DNA of 64,000 nt from Miscanthus floridulus (GCF_019320115.1 NC_089598.1:85321844-85385843), one strand, 5' to 3'. Positions 35,343 to 46,319 are shown, counted from the first letter of the stretch. Program-made: numbers and translations. Notes: generated by a model from the letters alone, not told the origin.

Positions 35343-36568
35343 ATGGCTCCTACATTTTTCAATGGTATTGATATGTTGTCTTCTCCACTATTCTATCTAT
35401 ATTCATTTGATCTATATTTATATTCATGTTTATTTGCATTCTATATTTATATATATTCTTATTCCTTGCATTCGATCTATATTTAATTATGTTGCCACAT
35501 TTTACTTGGAAGAATTTTTTTGTGCATATATTTTATGTTCATATTTTTTTGACATTTTATCGATTAGGTGGTATGCACAACAGACCTCCCCCATCACAAG
35601 AACCAGGTTCCCACCCTGATGATGAGCCATTCGCTCCTAATGTGGCCATTCCACGGTTCCCTATTCCAGCTATTGTATGAAATATTTTTCTAACATCTTT
35701 TGTTTTTTTATGCTAACAAATAAGTGTAATTAGTTTAATATCATTGTTGTATACATATATGTCGCAGACTATATCCCCAATAGATTGGCTTCGAACAGCA
35801 CTTAGCTGGTTCTTAATCTCGGACATCGTCGAGAACACGACATCTAATGCAAGTGGTCGGCTATGAACGTGTGAACTCAGTGTTTCCATCCCTTTGAGGG
35901 GTGCAAATCATCGGAATCATATCCACAAGACTAGGAGACAGAGCCCGGATGTGATAAGCACCCAATTCAGTGCCATGCGCATCTGTTTAGATGCACTTCG
36001 ATGTGTTTGCTATTATGTGCTTGATTTCTCGCACTTCAAGACACTTGCTTTAAATGCTGGTGATATCCCCATCCCGTAAGCAAGTGAATGGTTTGCGAGC
36101 TACAACCGTGCGGATGTGATAAAATGGTCACTTATACCTGAGTCATGGTTATTTGTTGTTTATTATTGTAATAACATTCTCTATTTTTATCTTTTTCTCC
36201 GCATGTAGTTTGCGCTACAAGACCTTACTTATGTTGCATGTGGCTTGTGGGCCTTTCTAGACCAAGCTACGGAGCAACTCGGGTACGATTAGGACTTCTG
36301 CAATGGAAATCTCGGTTAGCTCACAATAGAAGAACGCCAGTACTATATAAGAATTCCTAACAGAGGCAGTGGTCGTTCAGTAGGTTATATCTATGGCCGA
36401 CCATTCTTTCGGTATTGTGAGGCACGAGAGAGTGCACTCATACGGGCATTGACCTTCATCGATACAAGCGGATACATAATCCGTGACATCAATTACCATA
36501 TATGGCTACAGAGGCATGTTAGTGTGTGTGGCCCGATCGAACCCGACGGTAATTCTGATAGTAATTAA
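35343..36568 (+). pseudogene. Third gene of the CACTA element, spliced, unrecognised product
   Basis: Four exons with GT...AG borders in phase: 35343-35364, 35568-35674, 35768-36154 and 36209-36568, giving 291 residues. A TATATAAA box at about 35220 precedes the ATG by about 120 bp. The start reads MAPTFFNGGMHNRPPPSQ. Exon 3 has SPIDWLRTALSWFLISDIVE and FSAMRICLDALRCVCYYVLD. Exon 4 has FALQDLTYVACGLWAFLDQ and REQYY-like IEERQYYIRIPNRGSGRS, ending IEPDGNSDSN. Four in-frame stops occur: TGA near 35864, TAA near 36078, and TAG near 36289 and 36316. I do not recognise a domain. Coding-like composition continues across all splice joins, which argues for a once-functional gene. It may be an accessory CACTA gene or a captured host gene. 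The third donor site is the weakest junction. Confidence 0.55.
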
Positions 36569-36702
36569 TGTTTATTTAGCTAGGTTTTTAAGGTCATAGT
36601 TTAATTGGGTTCTAATTTTAATTTGTACGGCTTTGTATGTTTAATTATTGTCATGCATGTAATTTGTGTAACATTTGTTGGGAAACTAGAAATATATATT
36701 TC

Positions 36703-37610
36703 GGTGTCGTATTGGTCTTAAAATTATTCTCAGGTTTGCACGTGACACAGGTGAAGGAAACACCAAGTTTGGGATTTTTCGGAGATGGTTTGCTACTTTC
36801 TGAGGTTTAATTGAATTTCCACGCGACGACACCGATTTATTATAAGTTGAACTGAGTCTACCTACGAAAAGATCCAGAATGGTGCCAAATTTTTACACAG
36901 GCTCTAATGTGCCCTAGGGACAAGAATTTTGTGGAGGTCGATGAAAAAATCTATTGGGTCCAAGATGTAATTCACCCTCTTTTGTCTTATTCAGCACAGA
37001 GAAAAATATATTCATAAAAATGATAAAAAAAAAATCTCAGATCTTGTTTGGGGGCCTTAATTTGGGTATACATGCTTGCCAAAAAATTTCAAGCTATTTC
37101 GACATAGGCAGAGTATACATTCTTCAAAGAGGTGCATGAGCCCTTTCATCGAACCATAACTATACACATAGGTTATCAAGGTTTCTGTGGTTCATACGCA
37201 TTCTTATGTCATATTGGTCTTAAACTTTTTCTTAGGCTTGCACGTGCCACGTGTGAAGGAAACACCTAGTTTGAGATTTTCCAGAGATGGTTTGCTACTT
37301 TATGAGGTTTAATTGAATTTTCGCGCGATGACACCGTTTAATTATAGGTTGAACTGAGTCTACCCACGAAAAGATCCAAAATGGTGCCAAACTTTTACAT
37401 AGGCTCTAATGTGCCCTAGGGATAAAAATTTTATGGAGGTCGATGAAAAAATCTATTGGGTCCAAGATGAAATTCACCCTCTTTTGTCTCATTCAGCACA
37501 CAGAAAAATATAATAAATAACAAAACTGATCAGAAAAACCTAAGATCATGTGTGAGGTCTTAATTTGGGTGTACATGCTTGCTAAAATTTTTTTATTTTG
37601 ATATAGGAAT
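36703..37610. repeat. Two-copy direct repeat, period about 502 bp
   Basis: TATTGGTCTTAAA..., GAAGGAAACACC..., GAACTGAGTCTACC..., GATGAAAAAATCTATTGGGTCC and GTGTACATGCTTGC-type blocks occur in the same order in both copies (offset 502 at ATTGGTCTTA). Non-coding. Confidence 0.85.
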
Positions 37611-37659
37611 ACACATGCGTCTATTTATTCAGTATATAAAAGAATCTTTTTTAATATAT

Positions 37660-37760
37660 ATAAACATCACTGTCGGTTTAAAAAACCGGCAGTGATGAGA
37701 CGAAACCGACAGTGATGCTGGTTATCACTGTCGGTTTATTTTTAAAATCGACAGTGATAT
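37660..37760. repeat. Internal CACTA-type repeat cluster
   Basis: ATCACTGTCGGTTTAAAAAACC, AACCGACAGTGATG and ATCACTGTCGGTTTATTTTT followed by AATCGACAGTGATA. Followed by tRNA-like unit 3. Confidence 0.75.
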
Positions 37761-37786
37761 ATAAAAAATTAAAAAAAATTATGCAA

Positions 37787-37852
37787 GCTCTCAGGTTCGA
37801 GCTCAGGTCTCGGGCTATAGAGTTCTGAGACTTAACAACTGCGCTAGTATAG
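37787..37852 (-). repeat. tRNA-like unit 3
   Basis: On the minus strand, box A TAGCGCAGTTGTTAAG and box B AGCTCGAACC at tRNA-like spacing. Confidence 0.5.
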
Positions 37853-37930
37853 GATATGTGCTAAGGGTAATTTATTTTTTCTTTTTGATCTTTAGACCAC
37901 TTAATAAATTATAAAATTAAACCAAAAAAT

Positions 37931-38001
37931 TGGACCGCCAGGAATTCGAACACGGGTCTCGGAGGCTAAGCTGCGGGGTCTTAACCATTGAGCTAGTCGG
38001 A
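37931..38001 (-). repeat. tRNA-like unit 4
   Basis: On the minus strand, box A TAGCTCAATGGTTAAGAC and box B GTTCGAATTCC. A shared tail leads into TACTTAACCCCTAACTA and then CACTGCCGGTTTGA at 38060. Confidence 0.55.
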
Positions 38002-38499
38002 GGTATTCGAAAGAAATGAAAAAGTTATCCTACTTAACCCCTAACTATTACACACACATCACTGCCGGTTTGATGGCATAGGTTTGTGTGGCTGTTGTGC
38101 ATTCATAGTTGCCACTTTTTATACTGGGGCAATGGACAAGATTTGACTCTATTGAATCGCGACTTGTCCTGCTTATTCATCTGATAAATCGCACATCAGA
38201 CCCCAGCTTGCATTTGGTCATTCACCATGCACGCTTATATTCTCTAGTCTCTAGATATATGTTACGTAAAAAGAATTAAGCCAGTAGTATAAAGATATAG
38301 AACGAAAAAAGAGAGCGAAGGATCACCCAGAACACAAAAGTAACCGGATAAAATGATTTCACGTAGTATCATGAAACAGAAAAGATTGCATAATTTTGAA
38401 TTCGTAATTTTTCCCTCTTGTGGCTTACTACTTATATGGAACTGCAAAAGCATATATATACTATATATATTCTTTGTATGGGTGCATTTTTCCTACTCT

Positions 38500-38830
38500 T
38501 ACGTGTACATACTCATTTATCAGTTTGAGTATGTTTATATACTCATTTTATGATACTCCAAATCATACTATGTGAATTTTTTTCAAAAACAACCCATATT
38601 TTTTAATATGTTATTCTAATACTATGACAGTAGTATACAAAATAAGTATAATCATATACTCAATGCATACTTGGCATACATACTACCATAGATGGTCTAG
38701 TATGATCATATACTTTGTCAACGTACACTTTGTCGGGCCATATACACCTTAAATCTAAATATATACACATGGGAGTAGGAGTAACTACTCTATGAGAGTA
38801 GAAAATAATTTCCCTTCTCTATATTCACAC
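38500..38830. mobile_element. MITE copy inside the CACTA element, inverse of 27430-27880
   Basis: Shares TACTATGTGAATTTTTTT, TACTATGACAGTAGTATA, ATAGATGGTCTAGTATGAT, TTTGTCGGGCCATAT and AAAATAATTTCCC with the copy outside the element, in reverse orientation. Confidence 0.6.
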
Positions 38831-39004
38831 AAATATGAGTAATCTAGGCAATCAACACCAAAACTCCAGGGAGCATGTCATACTTTTGCATACATGTCCT
38901 TTTTTCCTCGACACTCTGCCAATTCAATTCGATTGATATTGCAACGCTTTGTCCATGGAGATAAGTACATGGGTGTAGAAGCATTTCAATTTACTCTTAA
39001 ATCA

Positions 39005-39033
39005 CTAGCCAGAACCCCGCGGCAATTGCCGCG
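39005..39033 (-). other. Helitron-like 3' terminus (hairpin plus CTAG)
   Basis: On the minus strand, the palindrome CCCGCGGCAATTGCCGCGGG is followed by GTTCTGG and CTAG, then T. A GC hairpin shortly before CTRR next to T is the hallmark of a Helitron 3' end. I did not find a matching 5' TC end, so a truncated element is likely. Confidence 0.4.
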
Positions 39034-39221
39034 GGCCAGATAGACTTAGCTGGCATTTTGGGTTTCCCCCCTCTAAAACATATATGCATCGATTATTTGT
39101 GGCTTGCATAGGTAAAGGTAGCAAAAGAAACGAGTCTCGGGGGCTAAGCTAATAGATAATTGAGCAGAGCATGGCACAACAGTGATGATAATGGAAGGAA
39201 AACCGCCAGCGCAAAAAAATT

Positions 39222-39291
39222 GGGCCACCTGGGATTCGAAAACGGGTCTCGAGGGCTAAGCTGTGGGGTCTTAACCGTTGAGCCAGTCTGA
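39222..39291 (-). repeat. tRNA-like unit 5
   Basis: On the minus strand, box A TGGCTCAACGGTTAAGAC and box B TTTTCGAATCCC. Part of a module repeated in tandem with unit 6. Confidence 0.55.
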
Positions 39292-39478
39292 GGTATTCAA
39301 AAGAAATGGAAAAGTTATTCTACTTAACCCCTAACTGCTACACCAACATCACTGCCGGTTTGAGGATTGACCCGGCAGTGATATTTTCTTATCACTGTCG
39401 GTTTAGACTTGCAACCGGTAGTGATGAACAATTTCCCAAAGTTATTTAATAATCTATAAAAATTAAAACAAAAAATTT

Positions 39479-39548
39479 AGGCCACCTGGGACTTGAACAC
39501 GGGTCTCATGGGCTAAGTTGCAGAGTCTTAACCGTTGAGCCAGTCGAA
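39479..39548 (-). repeat. tRNA-like unit 6
   Basis: On the minus strand, box A TGGCTCAACGGTTAAGAC and box B GTTCAAGTCCC. Confidence 0.55.
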
Positions 39549-39719
39549 GGAATTTGAAAGGAAGGGAAAAGTTATACTACTTAACCCCTAACTGCTACAC
39601 TCCCATTACTGCCGGTTTGAGGAGTGAACCGGCAATGATGGTTCCTCATCACTGTCGGTTTATTATTAGAACCGGCAGCGATGAAGCTCATTGGTATATA
39701 GCAAGGCACGGGTTGAAAT

Positions 39720-40110
39720 CTTTCAAATTCATTTCAACCCCACGCCAACCCGTCCCCCCACGCCGACGGGCACCACCATTCCCCGCGCACCCGTCCACCG
39801 CCCCCCACGCCACCGTTCCGAGCCCCGTGCTCCTCTTCTTCGATGCCGACGCCCGTGCACCGCCCCATGCCGAAGCACCACCCCACGCCGTCGACTGCCC
39901 CACGCCAGAGCACCGTGCCATCCATGCCCTCATTCCTCGTCCACGATGCCGGGCGTGCCCTCCTCCTCCAAGCCTGTACTCTCACCACTGAGGTCTTCAG
40001 GAGCGCACGAACAGCTACTTTCCCACCCCACACAGTGAGTGTATGGCTCACTGCCGTCTTTGTGTTTGATGAAATGCCCCACCGTCTTTGTGAGGCCTCT
40101 CAGTGATTGC
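39720..40110 (+). promoter_or_regulatory. C-rich leader region before the second CACTA gene
   Basis: A sharply C-rich block (CCCCACGCC, CACCGCCCCA repeats) in an AT-rich element, preceded by GGTATATAGC at about 39691 that could serve as a TATA box. It resembles the 5' leader exon of grass genes. The open frames in it are proline-rich and not recognised. Confidence 0.4.
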
Positions 40111-40639
40111 TCAAGCTCGAGTTGAATTTGTTAATGAAAATGGTTATACTGAGCACATGTCCATTGTTGAAATATGTTTGTTATATAAATCTGAGCACAT
40201 GTCCATACCAATGACGATTGATTATATTCTGAGGATTTCTCTATACCAAGCACATGTCTATGCTTATGATGGTTGTTTTTAATCTGAGCATTGATCCATT
40301 GCCAATGGTGTCTTCTTACTTCTTAGCACTGTCCATTTCCTATGATGTTAGAGCCAATAATAACTATATTTAATCTGAGTGTTTTCTCTCGTCTATGATG
40401 GCACTTAGACTAAGGTTATGATGACTTAATATATTAATTGGATTGAGGTTATGGTCATGTGCAATGATGATATAATCATAAGTTGTAGTAACTATTACTG
40501 AGGCTACAAACATGTGTGCTATGGTCATATGTTGTTATCTTTTTGATATAATCATAAGTTGCTACATATTCCACAGTCACGATTAGTGAGTGATGTAGCC
40601 ACACACGCTAATCAATTGAGAGGGTCATAGCTTACTTGG

Positions 40640-42560
40640 TGTCTCCAGCAGGAGCCTCCATCGGCCGAGGAGGCAGAGGGTTCGGGTAGCAGGAAGGCCA
40701 GATCTAAGCGAGGTGTGTCAAAGATTCCTGTTGGTAGGAATGCACACTGGCACATCACTGAGTTCGATAAATTTGGGGATCCACTCTCATCGCCTATAGC
40801 TTTGACCAAATACAAGACTATCAACGGGTTAATTGTAAGGGACTTCATCCTGATTAGGTACAGGAAGTGGATTGGGAAAGATGATGACCCTTGGAGGGTT
40901 CCCGAAAGTGAGAAGGATTACATATGGGATATTAAGATCCTAGAGTATTTCACTTTCCCAACGGAGTATGACAAGGAGTTAGTCAAGAAAAAGCAAAAGA
41001 AATCATGGGGACATACTTCAAGAATTTCAAGGGGACATTGTACAAGAATTTTGTCCTCCAAAATAAAGAGATAGATTTTGATGGTGGACAGTTTAGCAAG
41101 CAGAACGACTTCTGGTAGGATTTCAAGGAATACAGGTTATACGAGGAGTAATTAGAACTAAGCAGGAATAATAAGGAAAACTCGCAGAAAGCGATGAATC
41201 CTCATCATCTTGGCTCTTGTGGCTACACCAAAAAGATGCTAGAATTTGAAGCAGAACTTGAAAAGATGGATCGCCTTGCTGAGGAAGGCGTTCAGGTTGA
41301 GACCACCGATTAGGAGCCAAGATCGGTAATATACTGTATGGGGAGGAATGTACGCCATGCAGAGGATGAGAGCTTTAGCTCGACAAATCAACCCATGAGC
41401 GAACTCATCTAGAGGATCTCCTAGGTAACTAAGGAGGTGAGGTAAGGGACTCGCACTTCTAATAGGGAGAAAGACGTGCTCACCCAAGCACTCGGAACCA
41501 AGGAGCACCCTGGTCGCACTAGAGGAACCGGTGTTGTTCCTTGGAAACTAGCATTCCCCCAAGAATCTAACACTTATCGGAGCCGCTTGAGGGGTAGAGC
41601 GGATCAGAAGGCAGAGTATTTGAGGCGGCTAAAAGAGATGGAAGAAAGAATGGACGCACAGATTGAGGTGACTATTGAAGCACGAGTCCAGTAATTTTTG
41701 TTGTCCAAGGGGTCAGGAGTACCACAAAACCCTACTCCTACTGCCTTTAGCCCACACTTTAGGGGTCGCAGTAGCTGCGGATCGACCCCGCTCGACGAAG
41801 AAGATGCGAATGTGCCTCATCCGGTGGATGGCATCACTAAACCTGTCAATGTCAAGTTGTACATCCATCAGGAATGGATAAAGGACAAGGTGGCGCTCAG
41901 CCAGACCTAGCCTACGGGAGACGGGACCATTAATGGCTGCCCAATTCCATAGGGGTACGCTCACGTCACCATTGACATAATACTTGATAAGAATTATAAC
42001 AAGATACACATTGAGTACCCTATAGCGGAAGACAGGCCGAAACTTGGTCATAACAAGGGCTCTCAAGTGGCCTGGCGCAAGCGCTTCTTTAAGCTTGACC
42101 ACCAATTGTCCTCTAATGATGAGGACGACTACGAATCTTCACCCACCCATGATGATCACTCACCATCTCCCAACAGAGATCACTTCCCTCCTCATCCCTT
42201 GCCATCACCCCCGAGAAGATAGAGGTCTCCTTCTATTCCTCCTCGTCCGACTCCATCTTCATCAGCCCCGAGAAAAGAGAAGACTCCTCCTCTGCCATCT
42301 TTATCAGCCTCGGGAAAATAGAATTCTCGTCGTCATCCTCCTCCTCCTCCACCTCAGCCCAAAACAAGATCAAAGACATCCTCGTAGTCGCAGAAAAGGT
42401 CCTTGGATTCGGTCGCTAATGCTCCTAAAGTGGATGAACAAAAAAGAAAAAGGTTGTTCAGTAGCAGCGTTATAAACTTGATAAAAGAAAAAATTTATAG
42501 CACACATCTCGAAGGAAGATTGTGTTAGTTTCTTCGATCTTTGTGCCTCACTGCCTCCAT
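40640..42560 (+). pseudogene. Second CACTA gene, Ptta/En/Spm (Transposase_24-like) part
   Basis: Reads KIPVGRNAHWHITEFDKFGD, then YRKWIGKDDDPWRVPESEKD (40700-40920). After a frame change come a FKGTLYKNFVLQNKE segment and NPHHLGSCGYTKKMLEFEAE near 41195-41260, the block typical of plant Ptta/En/Spm transposases. DQKAEYLRRLKEMEERMDAQ forms a coiled coil (41605-41690). A Ser/Pro-rich, probably disordered stretch runs 42110-42400. Such proteins bind the subterminal repeats. Stops near 41118, 41312 and 41694 among others make it non-functional. It continues into the Ulp1-like part listed next. Confidence 0.7.
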
Positions 42561-42562
42561 TT

Positions 42563-43974
42563 TTGTTAAAGTCCGAATTTGAAAGGCAAACACATAATCA
42601 GTACGCTACAACAAGAGCCGAAGAAGTACATAATGAAGATTTAAGGAAGATACAGAAGTACGTCGAAGACAACCCTGAATTAACAATGGAAGAGACCGCG
42701 AACATCTATTATGATGTACAAGGGACGGAAACACCGGCAATGAAATATGAAAGGGGCAATCTTTTGGTTCCCGATCATGAGTATAAAAATTTGACAACAT
42801 ATATATGCCAGTTGCATGAATATTACATGGCTCAAGCAACAAAGACAGAGGACTTTGATTTTGAGGTTATTATCCGTTTGCCACATGTTTTTTATTATCC
42901 TAAAGAAGAGAAGTTCGATGTCGAATGGGAGTGCTTGTTCTAGCTATACCAGAAACGCTCTCTCGATACATAAATGTTGACGTTGTGGACTATGTAAGTA
43001 ACCTACACGCACGATATTACAATTAACTACTCTCTCGGAACACAAATTGTTAACTTTTAAGCACTTCCCATGATTTTATGTAGGTGTATAGCAAAATTTT
43101 GCATACTAAAAAGTAAATGGGATAACATAGGCTTCTTGGACCCCTTGCGAGTCAATGAAAAGACATGTTTAGACCTCCATGGATGTGACGTGGAAGACCT
43201 GAAAGTGAGATTGATTGTTGTTTTTGATGAATTCAAGATGAAGAACAAAACCCACATACTTCTAGCCTACAACTGCGAGTATGTGTTCTCGGCTTTTAAT
43301 TTATGCTTCTTTTTCATTAAGATTATTCGATAATTAGGATTCTGTGATTGCAGCAACCATTTTATCTTCATTTGTGTCAATCTTGCTAAAAATCTGATCA
43401 AGGTGTGGGACTCGAAGAAAAAATTATTTCATCGTCTAGATGCACTGGTGGCAGTGCTGAATTAGTAAGCGATCCTAATAACATATTATTTTGTAATCAC
43501 ACATACCGTTTTCTAATATTTCTCCTTTTAATATTGCACAATGTTCGAAGAAGACATATCGGTGGGACGCAGGTCCCATTCAAGGTTGTCGAAATGGAGG
43601 AGAAGTACCTAAAACAGCCGGCGGAAAACAATGAATGCGTGTTTTATGTAATGTGGGCAATGCTTCGCTACATTGGCGGAAAATCGGAAGAAGCAGATAA
43701 GTTGGTGTGTATAATCCCCATTTCATTTATGTCTATTAATAATTCAACAAAATAATTTACTGATTTCTCTTTGGATATCATCTTTTTTGAACGACAGCGA
43801 AAAAAATATAACCACGAAAGGCTGTTAGATATGGAGATCGTCGCACTGCAATCGAAGCTGGCAAAATTCATCTTAGCCGAGGTATTGGAAAAAGATGAAG
43901 TATTTTCAATCGCACAATCCGTGAAGTTGAAGGACCAATATGGCCCAGAGCGGCTCGCTAGATTATTGTAAGAA
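42563..43974 (+). pseudogene. Second CACTA gene, C-terminal Ulp1-like (C48) cysteine protease part
   Basis: Starts with a linker (ERQTHNQYATTRAEEVHNED). At 43257-43268 LAYNC joins, across an intron (43270-43354), to DNHFIFICVNLAKNLIKVWD. The His codon is at 43358-43360 and the Asp codon at 43409-43411. After another intron, the Gln and Cys lie in KQPAENNECVFYVMW, with Cys at 43636-43638. Thus the His-Asp-Cys set of Ulp1/SENP-type proteases is retained. The tail LQSKLAKFILAEVLEKDEVF ends at TAA 43969-43971. A stop near 42942 and frame changes near 43080 disable it. Ulp1-like domains are known as accessory domains in plant transposons. Confidence 0.65.
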
Positions 43975-44179
43975 GTCCGAGAAACATTGCACAATCCGTG
44001 TAGTCCGGAAATATTTCTTTTTTATTTTGAGGGATCAAGATCTTGATAAGAACATATAACCGTAACATTTGTAATGTTTAATATTGATGGACCTGTCGTC
44101 TACGTAGCGTATATAAAGAGAAACCCGATTCCACGAAAAAATATAAATTAAAATAAATTATAAAACAATAAAATACGAA

Positions 44180-44574
44180 CGGGGCATCACTGCCGGTTAG
44201 CAACAAACCGCCAGTGATGATCATGATGGCACTGCCGGCTTGAGCACCAAACCGGTAGCGTTAGATTAGCTATCATTATCGGTTCTTGTCACAACCGGCA
44301 GTGATTCTTACGATAACACTGCCGGTTGAATCATAAATCGACAGTGATGTTCGCGGTTACACTGCCGGATGGTCTCATGAACCGGCAGTGTTAGTGGACC
44401 TGAATTCTACCGGTTTTATTAAAGAACCGGCAGTGAAGTTGAAGAACACTGCCGGTTTGTAGGAACCGATAGTGATAGCTAACCCTCATCACTGTCGATA
44501 TGGTTGTGCCAGTTTAAAATCTGGTAGTGACGGGGTGTTTTGAACCGACAGTATTGTCGTGATCTAGAGTAGTG
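44180..44574. repeat. Right subterminal repeat array of the CACTA element
   Basis: About a dozen CACTGCCGGTT or AACCGGCAGTG units alternating in orientation up to the TAGTG terminus. Confidence 0.9.
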
Positions 44575-44809
44575 ACAGCTGTTGAATAAATTTCTAAGCC
44601 ACAAGTGTCTAGATGACTGCACAATAATTTTATATCCCATTACAACGCACCAGCATACTTGTCGTGATACGTAAAGAAAAGATTCGGATTGGTTCATGAG
44701 TCCTCGCCCGTCACGTATGCTATACGTGTCCTTAAAAGATTTTGAAGCCCATATTTGCCTTGCTGGTTGCCATCTTTCTTCGTTTTCCTGTCTTCTGTGC
44801 TCTTTGCTA

Positions 44810-45439
44810 GGGCCTGATTGGATGGTAGGAAATGTGAAGGAAAATCGTAGGGAGGAGAAAACGGAGGAAAGGAAGCTGGACTGAGTGTTTGGAACGGAGG
44901 AAATTCACTTTCTTTTCATTTGAATTCCTGTAGCTGGATGCCGATTTCATAGGAAAGAAAATATCCACCGTGACCCTTGTTTTCTTTTCCTTTGCGATTA
45001 CCGAGCGAACGAGCGCTTGCTGTCTCTGCAACCTGACGACGGACTGCATTAGCAGAGGAATCGAGGAAAAAGATAAATAACGCTAAAGTAGTACTACATT
45101 AGATAGAAAAGACCGGGGTGCTCAATTGAACCATAGCAACCAGAGCAGGAGGAAGTATAATATCTGGCACGTGGACCATCCCATGATGCTTCAACTTATT
45201 TGTAGCTTTTTTTTTTATAAAACGAAAGGAATTTTGTTTACTGTTATGCTTAGCCTAAGCCATTGAGTTTCTAGGAAAACTCTTAAATTCCTATGCTAGC
45301 CATGTTCCTTTGTTCCAAACGCCAATTTCTATAAATTCATATGTTTTTCCAATCCTGTGTTTTCAACCTTTATTCCTTTCCTATTCCTGTGTTTTTTCTC
45401 TATTCCTCTGTTTTACATTTCTCCGTTTCAAACATGCCC
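44810..45439. mobile_element. Harbinger-like element of 630 bp
   Basis: Left end GGGCCTGATTGGATGG..., right end ...GTTTCAAACATGCCC, inverted with matching A/G-rich inner blocks (GGAAATGTGAAGG and ACATTTCTCCG). The flanks CTA and TTA differ by one base from a TTA duplication. Non-coding. Confidence 0.5.
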
Positions 45440-46014
45440 TTAGCTGGAGTTTTTGTGTTTGACGGTAATCCTTGGAATTGTGCTGGCTTTTGTTGTATTT
45501 GGTTTCAACTGACGCCCGGCCGCCAGGACCTGTGCTCCCGCATACGCCGCTGAGGACGGCCATGGTACATCTGGAAGCTCGGGTGCACGATCGAGTTTCG
45601 AGTCCGGGCCCAAGGCCGCCACGCAAACCAGGCTCGATCTGCTACGTACGAGGCGCTAAACGATGCCAAATTGTACTGCCTACAATGAGTTTCCCGTGGC
45701 ACACATGAGTGACGTAAATGAGCAAACCTAGCAGGTCGTAGAATCGTAGATTATTTATTTCTCTATTCATGAACGTATCCTATACTTAATATATGGTTCT
45801 ATTGTCACATATTGATGTTGATGGCGACAATCTAAGCAAGAGATAATTAGTTCATAATTTCATATTCATATATAATTTGGATAATATATTATTAATTGAA
45901 ATAATAAACATGTGCGTGTCGTACGTGTATATTTGCTCGTAAAAAAAAGGGGAGATAGAATCTTGGTGAGATACCCTTAAACCCATCCCCAAATATATAT
46001 ATAGAACTACTATC
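45440..46014. other. Non-coding stretch
   Basis: The GC-rich part at 45500-45660 shows overlapping short frames on both strands with no recognisable protein. The rest is AT-rich. Confidence 0.4.
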
Positions 46015-46258
46015 ATGTAGTTGGCTACAAAATAACATATTCTGTAGCCACTTTGAGTTACGATAATTACTATATTAATTTACGAGATTATAGTAACTCC
46101 TTACTAAGTGATTTACTATAACGTTATGGTAAATATCTTCATGTGTTATAGGAACCCAAATATCGTAAATACGTATTGACATTATCGTAAATTAGTATAT
46201 AAAATTATGGTAAACGGAGGTGGCTATAAAAATAACTTTTTTTTAATCTGGCTACTGA
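46015..46258. mobile_element. MITE copy, inverse of 27930-28187
   Basis: GTAGTTGGCTACAAAATAAC on the left and GGTGGCTATAAAAATAACTT on the right, with shared inner blocks TTACGATAATTACTATATTA and ACTATAACGTTATGGTAAA. Confidence 0.65.
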
Positions 46259-46319
46259 ATATATATATATGCCCGCTCACTCGTGCCGCCGCGGCGCCTC
46301 CTGCGCATCCTCTGTGAGG

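Larger units (their letters stand above)
39222..39690. repeat. Tandem module: tRNA-like unit plus CACTA repeat cluster, two copies
   Basis: Each copy runs GGGCCACCTGGGA..., tRNA-like unit, TACTTAACCCCTAACTGCTACAC, then a CACTGCCGGTTTGAGGA and CACTGTCGGTTTA hairpin pair. Copies start at about 39222 and 39479. A third, older copy is at 37931-38070. The cluster lies just before the C-rich leader of the second transposase gene. Confidence 0.75.
29344..44574 (+). mobile_element. CACTA (En/Spm) DNA transposon, 15.2 kb, decayed autonomous type
   Basis: Begins CACTACGTCAG and ends CTAGAGTAGTG, whose inverse is CACTACTCTAG. The 3-bp flanks are both ACA (29341-29343 and 44575-44577), an exact target duplication of CACTA type. 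Both ends carry arrays of CACTGCCGGTTT and its inverse AACCGGCAGTG. The interior holds a TNP2-like transposase gene, a second gene with a plant Ptta/En/Spm transposase segment and Ulp1-like protease domain, a third unrecognised spliced gene, internal repeat clusters, tRNA-like units and at least one inserted MITE. Each gene has stops, so transposition would need enzymes from elsewhere. Confidence 0.93.
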
